64,000 bases of DNA from Streptomyces olivoverticillatus (GCF_014203555.1 NZ_JACHJH010000003.1:1-64000); one strand, 5' to 3'; positions 31,601 to 38,511 are shown, counted from the stretch's first letter. Notes: a model not told the origin generated them from the sequence alone. Numbers and translations are program-made.

Positions 31601-34600
31601 CGAACCTGTCGGTCTCGCGCAGGAACGTGCCCGTGCGGATGACGCTCTTGCCCAGGACGCTGCGGTCGCGGCTGTAGATCGCGTCGTGGTCCCAGCGGCC
31701 GCGTGGCACCTCTTCGAAGGTGTGGCGCCCCTCTTCGAGCAGCGTCCACAGCTCGTCGAGCGTGTCGGCGCCCGGGTACCTGCCGGAGATGCCGATGACC
31801 GCGATGTCGTGGTAGTCGTCGCGCGGCGCCGCGGCCGCGGCGCCGGGTGCGTCCTCGCGCACCCGCACGGCCGGGACGAACCGGGCGCGGGCGGCGGGCG
31901 GGGCCGGGGCCTCCTCCGCGGCCTGCGGCGGCGTCTGCCCGGCACCGAGGACGGCGTCGAGCCGCTCGCGGTGCGACTCCATGAAGTACTCGGTGACGCC
32001 CTCGATGTTCACGTACTCGAAGAAGAGCGTCTTCGGCAGCGGTCCGAAGAGGTCTTCGAGGCGCGCCGTCGTCTCCAGGATGCTCAGCGAGTCGATCCCG
32101 TACTCCACGAGGTTGACCGACGCGTCGATCGTCGCGGGGTCGCGGTGCAGCACCTCGCCCAGCACACGCTTCAAGAGCTCCGTCGTGCGCTCGGTGACGT
32201 CGCCCCCGTCGACAGGCCCGCCGACCGCGGGGGAGGGGGCGGGGCTCTCCTCGCGCCGCACCTCGGCCGAGACGGTCGCCTCGGCGCCGAACGCCACGAC
32301 GACGTGCTCCGGCGCGTCCTCCAGGACGCGCCCGAGGACGCGCAGGCCCTCCTCCGTCGGAAGGGGCTCCCAGCCGCGCTGCTTGCGCATCGACTCGCGC
32401 GTCACCGCGTCCACCGTCATGCCGCCGTCCGCCCACAGCGGCCAGCTCACGGCGACGGTCCGGCCCGTCCGCTCGCCCGCGTCGACGAGCGCCTGCCGAT
32501 GGTGCGCGAAGGCGTCCAGGAAGGCGTTGGCGGCCGCGTAGTCGGCCTGCCCGGCATTGCCGTAGACGCCCGCGACGGACGAGAAGACGACGAAGAAGTC
32601 GAGTGCGAGGTCCCGCGAGGCCGCGTCCAGGTGCAAGGTGCCGCGCACCTTCGGCTCCAGCACGGCCGCGAGGTCACCGGTGTCCTTGGTGAGGACGTAC
32701 GCATCCCGCAGGACGCCCGCCGCATGGACGATGCCGGCGATCGGGCCGTGCTCGCGCGTGATGGCGTCGACCGCCCGCCGCACGTCCTGTGCGCTGCCGA
32801 CGTCGGCGGGGACGTAGTGCGCGTCGACGCCCGCCTCGCGCAAGGCGGCCAGGGCCGCCTCGCTCTCCGCGCCGGGCGCCGACCGCCCGCTCAGGACGAC
32901 GGTGGTGCCCGCACACCGGGCGAAGTACCGGGCGAGGTGCCGGCCGATGCCGCCGAGACCGCCCGTCACCCAGTACACGCCGCCCTCCTTCAGCGGCGGC
33001 ACCTGCGGTCCCGCGCCGAGCTCCACGCCGACGGGCTGCCAGGCGTGGCGCGCCCGGTCCGCCGTGTGCCGGACCTCGGCAGCCGTGTCACCGGCGGCCG
33101 CCTCGCCGTGCAGCAGCTCCGCGATCCGCTCGGGCGTGGCGGAGTCGAGCTTCGCGACGCGCACGACACGCCCCGAGACCAGCGGGTTCTCCAGGGCGAC
33201 GGTCTTGAACAGCCCGGTCAGCGGCGCGTGGAAGTGCCGCGGCACCCGCTCGTCGACCAGGACGACGAACCGCTGCGCCTCCCTGGGCTTCGACTTCACG
33301 ACCTCCTGGACCCGGTCGAAGACCAGCTCCAGCACGGCCCCGGTGCCGTCGGCCACGCGGTCGCGGGCGACGTCCGGCAGCGGCGTCAGCGAGAAGCCGG
33401 TGACGGTCTCCACGGTGCGGGCGTGCGCCGCGCACTTGCCCGCGAGGAAGCCGTGGACGACCCCGCCGTCCGCCTCCCGCGCGGTGAGGGGCGCGTCCGC
33501 CCAGCCACAGGTGGCCGTGACGACGCGGGAGGCGGCGTCGGCCGCCTTCTCCCGGGCGGCCCGCTGCATTAGCCCGCGCAGCCGGACGCGGACGACGCCC
33601 TCGGCGTCGCACAGGTCGATGTCGAACGTGTCGAGGGCACCGCCGCCTTCACCGCGCCGCACCCAGGCCCACATCTCGCCCGTGCACGGGCCGTACACGT
33701 CGAGCCGTTCGAGCGCGAACGGCAGCACCGGGCCCCGGGCGGGCTCGCGCGCCGTCTTCGCCATCAGGACCACCGAGGCCTGGAAGGCGGCGTCGAGCAG
33801 GCTCGGGGGCAGCGCCACGGCGCCGTCCGGGTCCGTCGCCGCGCCGGGCCGTCCGATGCGCGCCAGGAGCTCTCCCGACCCCAGGAGCATCTCGCCGAGT
33901 TCGCTCATGTCCGGCCCGTACTCCAGGCCCTGGGCGCGGAAGGCGGCGTACGCCTCGGCGGGTTCGCACACCGTGCGGCACCCGGCGCGCAGCGCGTCGA
34001 GGTCGAGCCTGGCCGGCGGCTCCTGCGGCGACACCTCGGCGGCGCCCCGGCTGTGCACCACGGCGGACGGATCGAGGGCCGCCGGGCCCGTGTACACCTC
34101 GAAGGCGAGGGTGCCGTCCTCGCGGGGGGCGAGGCCCACGTGGACGTCGGCGGGCGTGCCGTCCGCGACGAGCGGACGCATCCACGCGACGTCCCGCAGC
34201 CGCAGGACCGAGCCGTCTGCCCCCCCGGCGCCCGTGGCGTAGCGCACCGCCGCACGCACCATCTCCAGGTAGGCGACTGCGGGCAGCACACGTTGGCCGC
34301 GCACCTGGTGCGAGGCGAGGAAGGGCTCGTCCCCGGTGAAGGCCGAGCTGTAGCGCTGCTCGGCGAGGTCGGAGGTGTTGCGGTGGACGAGCGGGTGGAG
34401 CGCGGCGCCGTCGTGCGCCTGCCCCGCGGGCCGGGCGGGCTCGGGGACGGTGAACCAGTGGCGCTCGCGCGCGAACGGATACGTGGGCAGCCGTACGCGG
34501 CGCGGGCGCGCCTGCCCGGTGCTCCCGTGCAGCTCGGACCAGTCGACCGCCTCGCCGCGGACCCAGCCCGCGGAGGTCTCCAGCAGCTCGGTCACCTCGT

Positions 34601-36260
34601 CGGACGTCACATCGGCGCCCAGATGCACGGCCGACTCGGCGAGGGAGCCGTCCGCGAACGCCTCCAGCGCCGTGGCGAGTTCCTGCGTTCCGGCGACGAC
34701 GAACGCGACGCGCGCGGGCATCGGCTCCCGGCCGACCTGCAGGGTGTAGGCGACGTCGGCGAGCGACTGCGGCGGCCGCAGCGAGGCCGCGACGCCGTCG
34801 TCCGGCTCCGGCGGGCGGAGGTGGGCGAGGAGCTCGCGGGCGAGGGCGCGCAGCCTGTCGGGGTTCTTGGCGGAGAGGGGGACGAGCTGGGGCCCGCTGT
34901 CCCCGTCGGCCTTGGTTTCCGCTTCCGCTTCGTGGCGGTGCTCTTCCAGGACGACGTGGGCGTTCGTGCCGCCGAAGCCGAACGAGCTCACGCCCGCCCG
35001 GCGCGGCGCGGGCCGGCCGTCCGCGCCGGCGGGCGGCTCGGCCCACGGCCGGGTGTCGCGCACGATGTGGAACGGGCTGCCGTCGAGCTTGATGAGCTTG
35101 TTCTGCTTCTCGAAGTTGACGGTGGCGGGCAGCACGCCCGTGGCGAGGGCGCCGATCACCTTGGCCATCCCGGCCACGCCCGCGGCCCCTTCGAGGTGTC
35201 CGATGTTGGTCTTGACCGACCCGATGCCGCAGCTCGACGGCTCCGGCTCGGTGCCCTGGGCCGCGTGCAGGCCGCTGAAGGCGCGCTTGAGGGCGACGAC
35301 CTCGATGGGGTCACCGACGGGCGTGCCCGGGCCGTGCGCCTCGATGTACGTCACCGTCTCCGGGCGGATGCCCGCGCGGGTGTAGAGCCCTTCGACGAGG
35401 CTCGCCTGCGCGGCCGGGTTGGTGACCGTGAGCGAGCTCGTCCTGCCACCGTGGTTCGTGGCGATGCCCTTGATGACGGCGTGGACCGGATCGCCGTCCT
35501 CCAGCGCCTTGGCGAGCGGCTTGAGCAGCAACACCGCCCCGCCCTCGCCCCGCACATAGCCGTCGGCGCCCTGGTCGAACGCCCGGCACGTGCCGGTGCG
35601 CGAGAGCATGCTCGCCTGGCTGAACGCGACGAAGTGCTTGGGCGACCAGCACAGGTTGACGCCGCCCGCCAGGGCCAGGCCGCACTCGCCGTTCTGCAGT
35701 GCGGTGACGGCCTCGTACACCGACACCAGCGAGCTGGAGCACGCCGTGTCGTTGGTGATGCTCGGGCCCTGGAAGTCGAAGAAGTACGAGACCCGGTTGG
35801 CGATGATGGAGTAGGCGGTGCCGGTGGGGAAGTAGACGTCGGTCCTGACGCCCTCGCGCTCCATCAGCTCCGCGTAATCGGCATGGCAGACACCCATGAA
35901 GACGCCCGTCTTCGTGCCCGCGAGCTCGCTCGCGCGGTATCCCGCGTCCTCGACGGCCTTCCAGGCGAGTTCGAGGGCGAACCGCTGCTGCGGGTCCATG
36001 CTCTCCGCCTCGCGCGGGGAGATGGCGAAGAAGGAGGCGTCGAAGCAGTCGGCGTCCTCGATGAAGCCGCCCCAGATGCTGCTGGTCTTCTCGGCACCGC
36101 GCCGGGGGTCGCCGAAGTAGCGCTCCTTCGACCACCGCTCGGGCGGCACCTCGGAGATCAGCGACCGCCCGTCGACGAGGTGCCGGAAGAGCTCTTCGAG
36201 GGTGCCGGCGCCGGGAAGCCGCAGGGCGAGGCCGATGACGGCGATGTCGTCCGTGCTCAC
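16623..36260 (-). CDS. AT-less (trans-AT) type I polyketide synthase, five modules, glutarimide type
   Basis: 6545 residues from a GTG at 36260 with ribosome site ggagg and a GTGA overlap with the amidotransferase stop. Module 1: KS (Cys174)-DH (His651, Asp823)-KR (Tyr1241)-ACP (Ser1391). Module 2: KS (Cys1656)-branching-like domain (about 2080-2355)-ACP (Ser2419). Module 3: KS (Cys2667)-KR (Tyr3431)-ACP (Ser3577). Module 4: KS (Cys3832)-ACP (Ser4327). Module 5: KS (Cys4560)-DH (His5029, Asp5193)-KR (Tyr5641)-C-methyltransferase (SAM motif LEIGAGTGGT near 5929)-ACP (Ser6203)-TE (Ser6397 in AYSSGG, His6518). No AT domain is present; the discrete AT at 38529-39398 must supply malonyl units. KS-DH-KR / KS-B is the glutarimide-forming pair known from migrastatin, cycloheximide and streptimidone synthases. 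KS1 reads EAHGPGT where the others have HGTGT or HGSGT. Confidence 0.95.
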   Translation of the reverse strand: MSTDDIAVIGLALRLPGAGTLEELFRHLVDGRSLISEVPPERWSKERYFGDPRRGAEKTSSIWGGFIEDADCFDASFFAISPREAESMDPQQRFALELAWKAVEDAGYRASELAGTKTGVFMGVCHADYAELMEREGVRTDVYFPTGTAYSIIANRVSYFFDFQGPSITNDTACSSSLVSVYEAVTALQNGECGLALAGGVNLCWSPKHFVAFSQASMLSRTGTCRAFDQGADGYVRGEGGAVLLLKPLAKALEDGDPVHAVIKGIATNHGGRTSSLTVTNPAAQASLVEGLYTRAGIRPETVTYIEAHGPGTPVGDPIEVVALKRAFSGLHAAQGTEPEPSSCGIGSVKTNIGHLEGAAGVAGMAKVIGALATGVLPATVNFEKQNKLIKLDGSPFHIVRDTRPWAEPPAGADGRPAPRRAGVSSFGFGGTNAHVVLEEHRHEAEAETKADGDSGPQLVPLSAKNPDRLRALARELLAHLRPPEPDDGVAASLRPPQSLADVAYTLQVGREPMPARVAFVVAGTQELATALEAFADGSLAESAVHLGADVTSDEVTELLETSAGWVRGEAVDWSELHGSTGQARPRRVRLPTYPFARERHWFTVPEPARPAGQAHDGAALHPLVHRNTSDLAEQRYSSAFTGDEPFLASHQVRGQRVLPAVAYLEMVRAAVRYATGAGGADGSVLRLRDVAWMRPLVADGTPADVHVGLAPREDGTLAFEVYTGPAALDPSAVVHSRGAAEVSPQEPPARLDLDALRAGCRTVCEPAEAYAAFRAQGLEYGPDMSELGEMLLGSGELLARIGRPGAATDPDGAVALPPSLLDAAFQASVVLMAKTAREPARGPVLPFALERLDVYGPCTGEMWAWVRRGEGGGALDTFDIDLCDAEGVVRVRLRGLMQRAAREKAADAASRVVTATCGWADAPLTAREADGGVVHGFLAGKCAAHARTVETVTGFSLTPLPDVARDRVADGTGAVLELVFDRVQEVVKSKPREAQRFVVLVDERVPRHFHAPLTGLFKTVALENPLVSGRVVRVAKLDSATPERIAELLHGEAAAGDTAAEVRHTADRARHAWQPVGVELGAGPQVPPLKEGGVYWVTGGLGGIGRHLARYFARCAGTTVVLSGRSAPGAESEAALAALREAGVDAHYVPADVGSAQDVRRAVDAITREHGPIAGIVHAAGVLRDAYVLTKDTGDLAAVLEPKVRGTLHLDAASRDLALDFFVVFSSVAGVYGNAGQADYAAANAFLDAFAHHRQALVDAGERTGRTVAVSWPLWADGGMTVDAVTRESMRKQRGWEPLPTEEGLRVLGRVLEDAPEHVVVAFGAEATVSAEVRREESPAPSPAVGGPVDGGDVTERTTELLKRVLGEVLHRDPATIDASVNLVEYGIDSLSILETTARLEDLFGPLPKTLFFEYVNIEGVTEYFMESHRERLDAVLGAGQTPPQAAEEAPAPPAARARFVPAVRVREDAPGAAAAAPRDDYHDIAVIGISGRYPGADTLDELWTLLEEGRHTFEEVPRGRWDHDAIYSRDRSVLGKSVIRTGTFLRETDRFDPRYFRISKREAEQMSPEVRLFLQAGVEALEDAGYSRETIQRQYQGDVGVLVGTMSNHYNLYGFQNNLTRGAPASGSYTGTLPNMLSYFYGLTGPSIFLDTMCSASSTCIHQAVQMLRARECRMVVAGGVNLLLHPYNLITSSQEHFTTATSDVIRSFGRGADGTILGEGVGAVVLKPLVEAERDGDHIHAVIKGTALTNAGVRNGFTVPNPRMQAKAIEKAIDDAGVDPRTIGYVEGHGSGTSLGDPIEVKALTTAFQKHTGDTEFCALGSVKSNMGHLLAAAGMVGFAKVVLQLQKKTLAPSLHSSELNPDIDFPRTPFRVQRELAAWEPVVTTENGRKVVHPRRAGITSIGAGGMNSHIIVEEYTGGSAEAREEGDGRAELFVFSAMTDAALETCLARFRDYVAAAEESALPSIAFTLRVGKNELPRRWAFLAKDRREAAAALDRYLSGDRDLAAALADGDPRTEDARQLAAAWVAGKKADWSTLTGSRPPRRVSLPAYPFERVRCWVAQEEGAPSVTAPLALREKLHPFLGRNDSDVDGLRYVLDVHLDDLADYAFLRDKTPDVVAAFAVDTALAAAKVSGFAADPVVHGLRILGPVDWPATARLVTSFSVAGADTASGVISAEDASGTRTPVVAFDVRPDDARGPRAARIRTDALRRDAERVLDPAEFLAELAEDGFGYAPLFSGVAGAYLLPGKRLVLEVAAPELQRDHTRRNTSLEPAVLAAVTQGIQLTARLAGTRDRARTALRRIDEVRLHGPSPAGRVAYVVFDLAADGAGLTGHIRLADRTGEVVGELTGVRCGDGDHADDDRGAPRKEAKLKRTQHDTLSFAVGELREMAAGLLKFDAEELDVHTTFDAFGFDSISLVAFAKLVRERLGADLSPAVFFDTNTFDALGRHLVTDFAEPVRAAHARSLPAERTAPAPSTVQEPAEERVEPAAAAPGAPMPIAVIGAAGRFPGAPGLDAYWSNLVAGKDSVSGFPAHRYDARYAQVIEEADFPRHAGVLDDVDAFDAAFFQVYPREAELMDPQHRLALETVWNALEDSAYTPADLPRNTGLFLGVSGNDYATLLAAHDVAPDAFTSTGNAHSMLANRVSYVLDLRGPSEPVDTACSSSLVAVHRAVEALRSGACEAAIAGGVNLLLSVDTFVSAHRAGMLSPDGRCKTFSGDADGYVRGEGVGAVVLKPLAAAERDGDAILAVIRGTAENHGGRANSLTAPNADAQAELVAAAMDGIDPDTIGYIEAHGTGTALGDPVEVRALQTAFRRLGSTGRGTCGLGSVKTNIGHLEAAAGIAGLLKAILAMRHGVLPATLHCREINPHIRLDDGPFRIVRENEPWQRLRERNGALAPRRAGVSSFGFGGANCHVVVEEYVPADAAREDVRAESAGVVVPLSARTGEQLKQRAADLLRHVESARETASLRSVAWSLQAGREAMEERVGWVVSTRAELAERLRAFIADGEHVEGGARGSVPPRKGKLHAPKRAVGGEDPARVLGQWAEGADIDWRTLYGPKVPQRTHLPAYPFARERYWIPGGEAAQEEVSSGPAHATVLLTPHWTPKPAPQGAGRAEDVRRVVILCGEFASAQHAVEQRVPGVRCLTVTTDKQRIDSRFADLSRQVFGFVRDLAAEAADGATLVQVVTPTSGDDAVNEALAGLLRTAKLEHPRITGQVLGLDASRTDDAVAALVAENARGADDDDVVLYRGGVRTVCTWSAASQRPGAAAAPWRDGGTYLITGGASGIGALVARRIVRDVVRPTLVLVGRSPRDARIDALLGELSDGGALARYERADVSRWEETRHLLARLRADLGAVDGVVHSAGVIRDASLVKKTAQEWEEVLAAKADGLVNLDRALGDAPLDFLLAFSSGAAVTGNPGQSDYATANAFVDAFATLRTARVAAGERSGRTLSVAWPLWKDGGMKVGDATRAYLWQSRGLAPMETADGLAALCRAWQLGAERVWVHHGDPARVPAESGRPVAESAAEPAASGPLARETLRLLVGLFARVTKLSPAAVDADEPLGASGLDSITVVQLNKELAAVFGDVSPTLFYEFPTLRAVAGHLATDHAPKARVWTGTTGITDEPSRPAAAVTASRAPAPAPPTPAGREPVAIIGMSGRYPHAGNLAEFWENLKAGRDCIGEVPADRWPLDGFFEPDRKAAIASGRSYSKWGGFVDGFADFDPLFFKIAPRDAYAMDPQERLFLQASWEVLEDAGYVREELAHRHKRRVGVFAGVTKSGHGRHTAGRLPSGESVVPAVSFASLSARTSYALDLRGPSLTIDTMCSASLTAVHEACEHLHQGSCELAIAGGVNLYLHPLDYVELCRSNMLASDARCRSFGSGGDGFVPGEGVGCVLLKPLSRALADGDRVLAVIRGTSINHGGRSNGYTVPSPGAQAELVREALTRAGVPARDVSYVEAHGTGTELGDPIEVKGLTHAFEQDTPDRQFCAIGSVKSQIGHLEAAAGIAGLTKVVLQMQHGQLAPTLHADEPNPNIAFEQTPFFLQREPGPWQPERGPRIAAVSSFGAGGSNAHVILEDHATPPAASTASAASGAEHLIVLSARTEEQLHRVAARLADFLDREDVDPADLAHTLQTGREAMQERLAVVVSSTSELRRVLRTYAADGAQTAGVLRGTVRRARGVVAELAADEDLRELLVARWTRAGKLGKLGALWAEGVELDWHALHGAVSPRRISLPTYPFARDRYWIDDLEPVPGDSPVPPTAKTEENMNPSSPTGASPEPAAVDAHVRRVVREKLAQALAMAESEIGGAVAFADYGLDSILAVRLVHELGEALALDLPTSLVYDHSSADRLTAHLLAEHHAAIALPQPSPEPKPEPTPAPVPVAVPAAAPAGPPVPRRTPIAVVGMSGRFAGADSTEELWDHLAAGTDLVTEATRWDIAGSCTRGGFLDGIDEFDPMFFNISGVEAAVMDPQQRLLLEESWKALEDAGYAGRQMDERRCGVYVGCWDGDYQQLVGEDAPAQAFWGNTASFIPSRISYFLNLKGPAIAVDTSCSSSLVAIDLACKDLWSGETTMALAGGVYVQSTPRLYELAGRAGMLSPTGRCHTFDHRADGFVPGEAVGVLVLKRLEDALADGDHIHGVINGSGVNHDGATNGITAPSSVSQEQLLRDVYESFGVDVERIQLVEAHGTGTKLGDPIEFRALARAFRKDTGNTGYCALGSVKTNLGHTQHAAGVAGVVKVLLALKNEQIPASLHFETANEAVPLDGSPFYASTRTHKWEAPDGGPRRGVVSSFGASGTNAHLVIEEAPAVLRARAPRPARLIVLSAHSREQLARQVAALADRCRREPALGCGDIAYTLVVGREHFAHRFACVVRDRDELLQVLGEGLDGPHAFTGEATASGGTRHGEEALRRCGTPAHAEAPAAYRADLETLAGLYVQGTALDYAALFPREAHRRVPLPAYPFARESHWAQPTPPRRSPAPAAPAIPGRTLLGEASALPGEPGALSAPVTLSGDEPFLRDHVVRGRRILPGVVHLEMAREAAALALGADVSAPLRMRNVTWVRPLVADGAPTPVDVLVKPAADGGVAFSVTTPGADDTVFSQGTVTRCDTPRPAPLDLAALRASCPTAVSAARIGDALMAMGIEHGPALRAIDEAYAGPGTVLARLTVPAALSGETYVLHPAMTDSAIQASMALQLAAGEASRETTVPFALDRLELFAPCTGSMWAVVRVADGTEPAGALSRLDIDLVDADGAVCVRMTGYTSRRAPEPVPSLFTPVWEPVPADAPGTPVPSREDHVLVVGGTAGQRAAIALDHPRARMWSPAPTAPADEVARALREAGPVDHLVWIAPGTAPHPTDAAAFTAAQEEGVVAAFRMVKALVRGGYDSRPLGITLVTQRSLATDAQEDVRPAHAGLHGLFGSLGREYTRWTVRRVDLESGEWPADLTALPAHSHGDSWVQRSGQWLGRRLAPCDAGPAPAAGYREGGVYVVIGGAGGLGAAWTRHVVERFGARVVWIGRRPQDAAVEAQLREARGNGRGEVHYIAADAADPAALHRAHAEIKARYGRIHGVVQAALVLRDRTLAHMDEADFRAALSAKVDASVAMAQVFAGEALDFALFFSSLQSFTTAAGQGNYAAGCTFADAYAQLLDRHWDCPVKVMNWGWWGSIGSAASDFHKQHMARWGLVSIEPPEAMEALDTLLGGPQAQVGFVKVTGLDALEPIDPATRTTVYRRALHRVPAETVAARATVPGDGETLRATARWRRTERDPMLAELTRAHLAALGAVPSAADARTDVTGLRERAGILERYTPWLEHALRMMPATAPPLDEVTREWDERRAAWSADPDKKAELALVDATLRALPDILTGRTRPTDVMFPRGSVELVEGCYRNNRVADTYNRAVADAAVAIVAERLRQEPDARLRILEIGAGTGGTSVGMFAALRPFRDRIETYTYTDLSKAFLNRAQATFGPDVPYLDCVRFDAEAPLAGQGIPAGSFDLVIAANVLHATRDTRNTLQNAKAALRDGGWLLLNELAMFDVFSHLTFGLLEGWWLFEDAPLRIPGSPALTPESWRQVLRGEGFPSVVFVLPEAQELGQQIIAAQSDGVARQRVTAKAVAAAKPVVAARPVVQEPVTAPMPVPEPEPEPEPAPAAPAPRPHAAVDRTATLTAYLREQAAATLKFPAEKIDPAVPLANYGMDSILVLQLTNALREDLGEVSSTLLFEAESVDELCAHFLETGADRVDALVARLEPGAAADPAPEAEATPPAHSMAALFRSAAQTGKLDRVAGLLTAAAGLRPTYATAGPEPETMRLADGSEETALVCLPSLIAPTGAYQYVKFAAALHGKRDVWTVDLPGYGTGEPLPQSLDTAAGQLADTLRRRFAGRRFALVAYSSGGWPAHETVRKLEALGVPPTALVLLDSPGATGTAMCHGMATITRQLTERFPQLPLTDDQLTAMAWYAELFDGWRPLPVATPTLFVGAREQCLAELLGDDPAAWRPGWQLEHARREVAGTHFTMLEEHAASTALAVHQWLSEPAEVRL

Positions 36261-38257
36261 AGTGTTCCTCCGACGGCCAGCGGAGCCGGCCGGTTGACCC
36301 GCCTGTCCGCGATCGTCCGCACGTTCAGCCGGGCCTTCGACGGGGCGCCCATATAGCTCTCTCGATTCATGACGAACTGCTGGTTGAGGACCGCGGTCGA
36401 CAGCAGATAGACGAACGCCTGGTCCTCCTTGGTGCTGATCTCGGCGTCGGGGGTGGACATGATCTTGGCGACGAGCCGCTTCGCGAAGGCCGGGTCGATG
36501 CAGTCGAGTTGTGCCAGCTCGGCATCGGAGAGCAGCAGCTCGAGGTAGTCGGGCCGCTGTTCCTTGAAGACGGCGCTGCCCGGGGCGCGGTACGGCTGCT
36601 TCGGCCGGGTGAGACTGGAGGCCGGCAGCTCGCCCCGGAAGGCCTTCTTGAGGATGGCCTTCTCGTCGAAGCCGTCGTCGAACCGCAGGTTCACGGCCGC
36701 GGCCGCCCGTACGACGGCCGGGTCGAGGAACGGACAGCGGTTCTCGACGCCGTGGGCGAGCCCCATCCGCTCTCCCTGCGTGGACAGCAGATAACCGGCG
36801 AGGAGCGTTTTGTACTCCAGCCACTGCGCTTTCTGGACCGGCGTCAGCGCGGCGTATTCCGGCGCCATACGGACGAGCGCGAGCGCGTCCGCAAAGGGCT
36901 CGGCGCGGTCCTTCAGGAGCCGGGTGGCGAACAGGCCGTTCTGATAGCGCAGCTCGTGCGAGAACAGCCCCGGCAGGCGCTCGACCGAGAATTGCTGGAA
37001 CAGGCCCGTCAAATGCTTGCGGTGCGCGGGCCCGAAATGGGCGAGCTCCGGATGGAGGCCGGCGAGCTTGTCCGCCCGCTCGTCCTCGGGCAGCTCGTGC
37101 CATGAAGCCCGCAGCAGCGTCTCACGGAACAGCGAATAGCCCAGAAACGCCTCGTCGGCCCCCTCGCCGCTGAGGATCGTCTTGATCCCGGCGTCGCTCG
37201 CATGGCGCGAGAGCAGGTACATGGGGACGAACGCGGTGCGGAACGCGGGAACCTCGGCGTGGTAGACCGCCGACGGAAAGCTCTCCGCGATATCGGCAGC
37301 CGACACGGTGATCGACGAATGGCGCGTGCCCAGATACGAGGCGACCTCGTGCTGATTGCCCGACTCGTCGAACGTCTTGTCCTCGAACGCCACCGAGAAG
37401 GTGCGCACCTCGTGCGACGAGAGGTCCGTCGCCAGCTTGGTGACGATCGACGAGTCGAGACCGCCGCTCAGATAGACGCCGACCTCCACATCGCTGCGCA
37501 GGCGCAGCTCGACGCTCTCGCGCAGCGTCTCGCGGACGTACGCGGCCGCCTCCGCCTCGCTGCCGGTGAACGGCGGCGCGGCCACCTCGAGTTCCTCGTA
37601 GGTGTGCAGCGTGTGATGGCCGTCGCGGAGGGTCAGGAAACCGCCCATGGGCAGCTGGCGGATTCCCTTGAACGGCGTGCGGTCGGGCAGCGGCGTCCAC
37701 ACCGCGAAGATCGATTCGAGCTCACGGGGGTCGAGCTCGAATCGAAATCCGGGATAGGCGCGGAATGCCTTCATCTCCGACGCGAAGAGGAATTCGCCGC
37801 GCAGGTCCGCATAGAAGAGCGGGCGCTTCCCGTACCGGTCGCGGGCGAGGAAGAGATCGCCGGAGACCGCATCACGGATCGCCATCGCAAAGGCGCCGTT
37901 GAAGCGCGTGAGACAGGCGGGACCCCACTGGATCCACGCCTGCAGGGCGACCTCGGTGTCCGACTGGGTACGGAACGGCCGGCCGAGCCGCCGCAGCTCC
38001 TCCCGCAGCTCGACGTGGTTGTACAGCTCGCCGTTGAAGCAGATCCAGTGACGCTCGGACGGGTCCGCCATCGGCTGCGCACCCGAGGGCAGGTCGACGA
38101 TGGCCAGGCGGACGGCGCCCATGGTCAGACCGTCGTCGAGGTAGTACCCCGCCTCGTCCGGCCCGCGGTGCCGGATGAGCGAGAGCATCGAGGTGATGAC
38201 GCCCGGCGCGGCATCCGCCCTCAGGAACGGCGAGACGAATCCAGCTAGTCCGCACAC
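36257..38257 (-). CDS. Asparagine-synthetase-like amidotransferase (glutarimide AMT)
   Basis: 666 residues from the GTG at 38257, so that cysteine is residue 2 (VCGLAGF), as required for the class II glutamine amidotransferase nucleophile. The N-terminal glutaminase domain has HRGPDEAGYY and CFNGELYNHVELREEL. The synthetase domain has the PP-loop YLSGGLDSSIV near residue 262. AsnB-like enzymes transfer ammonia from glutamine to an AMP-activated carboxylate. In glutarimide pathways this enzyme converts malonyl-ACP into malonamyl-ACP, the chain starter that supplies the imide nitrogen. It overlaps the discrete ACP by 13 bp and the PKS by 3 bp, so all three are translationally coupled. A general AsnB role is unlikely in this setting. 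Confidence 0.9.
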   Translation of the reverse strand: MCGLAGFVSPFLRADAAPGVITSMLSLIRHRGPDEAGYYLDDGLTMGAVRLAIVDLPSGAQPMADPSERHWICFNGELYNHVELREELRRLGRPFRTQSDTEVALQAWIQWGPACLTRFNGAFAMAIRDAVSGDLFLARDRYGKRPLFYADLRGEFLFASEMKAFRAYPGFRFELDPRELESIFAVWTPLPDRTPFKGIRQLPMGGFLTLRDGHHTLHTYEELEVAAPPFTGSEAEAAAYVRETLRESVELRLRSDVEVGVYLSGGLDSSIVTKLATDLSSHEVRTFSVAFEDKTFDESGNQHEVASYLGTRHSSITVSAADIAESFPSAVYHAEVPAFRTAFVPMYLLSRHASDAGIKTILSGEGADEAFLGYSLFRETLLRASWHELPEDERADKLAGLHPELAHFGPAHRKHLTGLFQQFSVERLPGLFSHELRYQNGLFATRLLKDRAEPFADALALVRMAPEYAALTPVQKAQWLEYKTLLAGYLLSTQGERMGLAHGVENRCPFLDPAVVRAAAAVNLRFDDGFDEKAILKKAFRGELPASSLTRPKQPYRAPGSAVFKEQRPDYLELLLSDAELAQLDCIDPAFAKRLVAKIMSTPDAEISTKEDQAFVYLLSTAVLNQQFVMNRESYMGAPSKARLNVRTIADRRVNRPAPLAVGGTL

Positions 38258-38511
38258 AGGACGTCCCCCTCGGCGAGCTTTGCGGCCACGAACGCATCGA
38301 TCCCGTCGAGCGAGACGAATATGTTCCCGAGGATCTCCTCGTCCGTGATGCGCAGCGAGAACTCGTCCTCGAGAAAGCTCATGAGCTGGATGTAACCGAA
38401 CGAGTCGATGACCCCGGCCTTGAAGAGGTCGCTCTCGGCCGTCACCTCGCCACCGAAGTCGATCAGGAAACGCTCTTCGACGAACTGCCGGATCTTCTGT
38501 GTTCTGTCCAT
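38245..38511 (-). CDS. Discrete acyl carrier protein
   Basis: 88 residues from the ATG at 38511. The phosphopantetheine attachment motif is GVIDSFGYIQL (Ser37). The rest is acidic and helical, typical for ACPs. Its stop lies inside the start of the amidotransferase gene. In glutarimide clusters a free ACP carries malonyl, which the amidotransferase turns into malonamyl and passes to the first KS; the PKS here has no loading module, in agreement with that role. No phosphopantetheinyl transferase is present in the window. Confidence 0.93.
   Translation of the reverse strand: MDRTQKIRQFVEERFLIDFGGEVTAESDLFKAGVIDSFGYIQLMSFLEDEFSLRITDEEILGNIFVSLDGIDAFVAAKLAEGDVLCAD

Noticed and set aside
16659..36356. 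Long plus-strand open frames across the PKS (for example 16659-21509 and 26154-31556)
   Set aside because: They are antisense shadows of the PKS reading frame with repetitive Arg/Val/Gly-rich translations and no domain motifs.
36261..37103. N-terminal extension of the PKS frame upstream of 36260
   Set aside because: The extension overlaps the amidotransferase gene. A GTG with ggagg at 36260 followed directly by the KS start MSTDDIAVIG-type sequence is the better start.
36257..38257. General asparagine synthetase AsnB
   Set aside because: The gene is translationally coupled to a discrete ACP and a glutarimide-type PKS, so a pathway-specific amidotransferase is far more likely.
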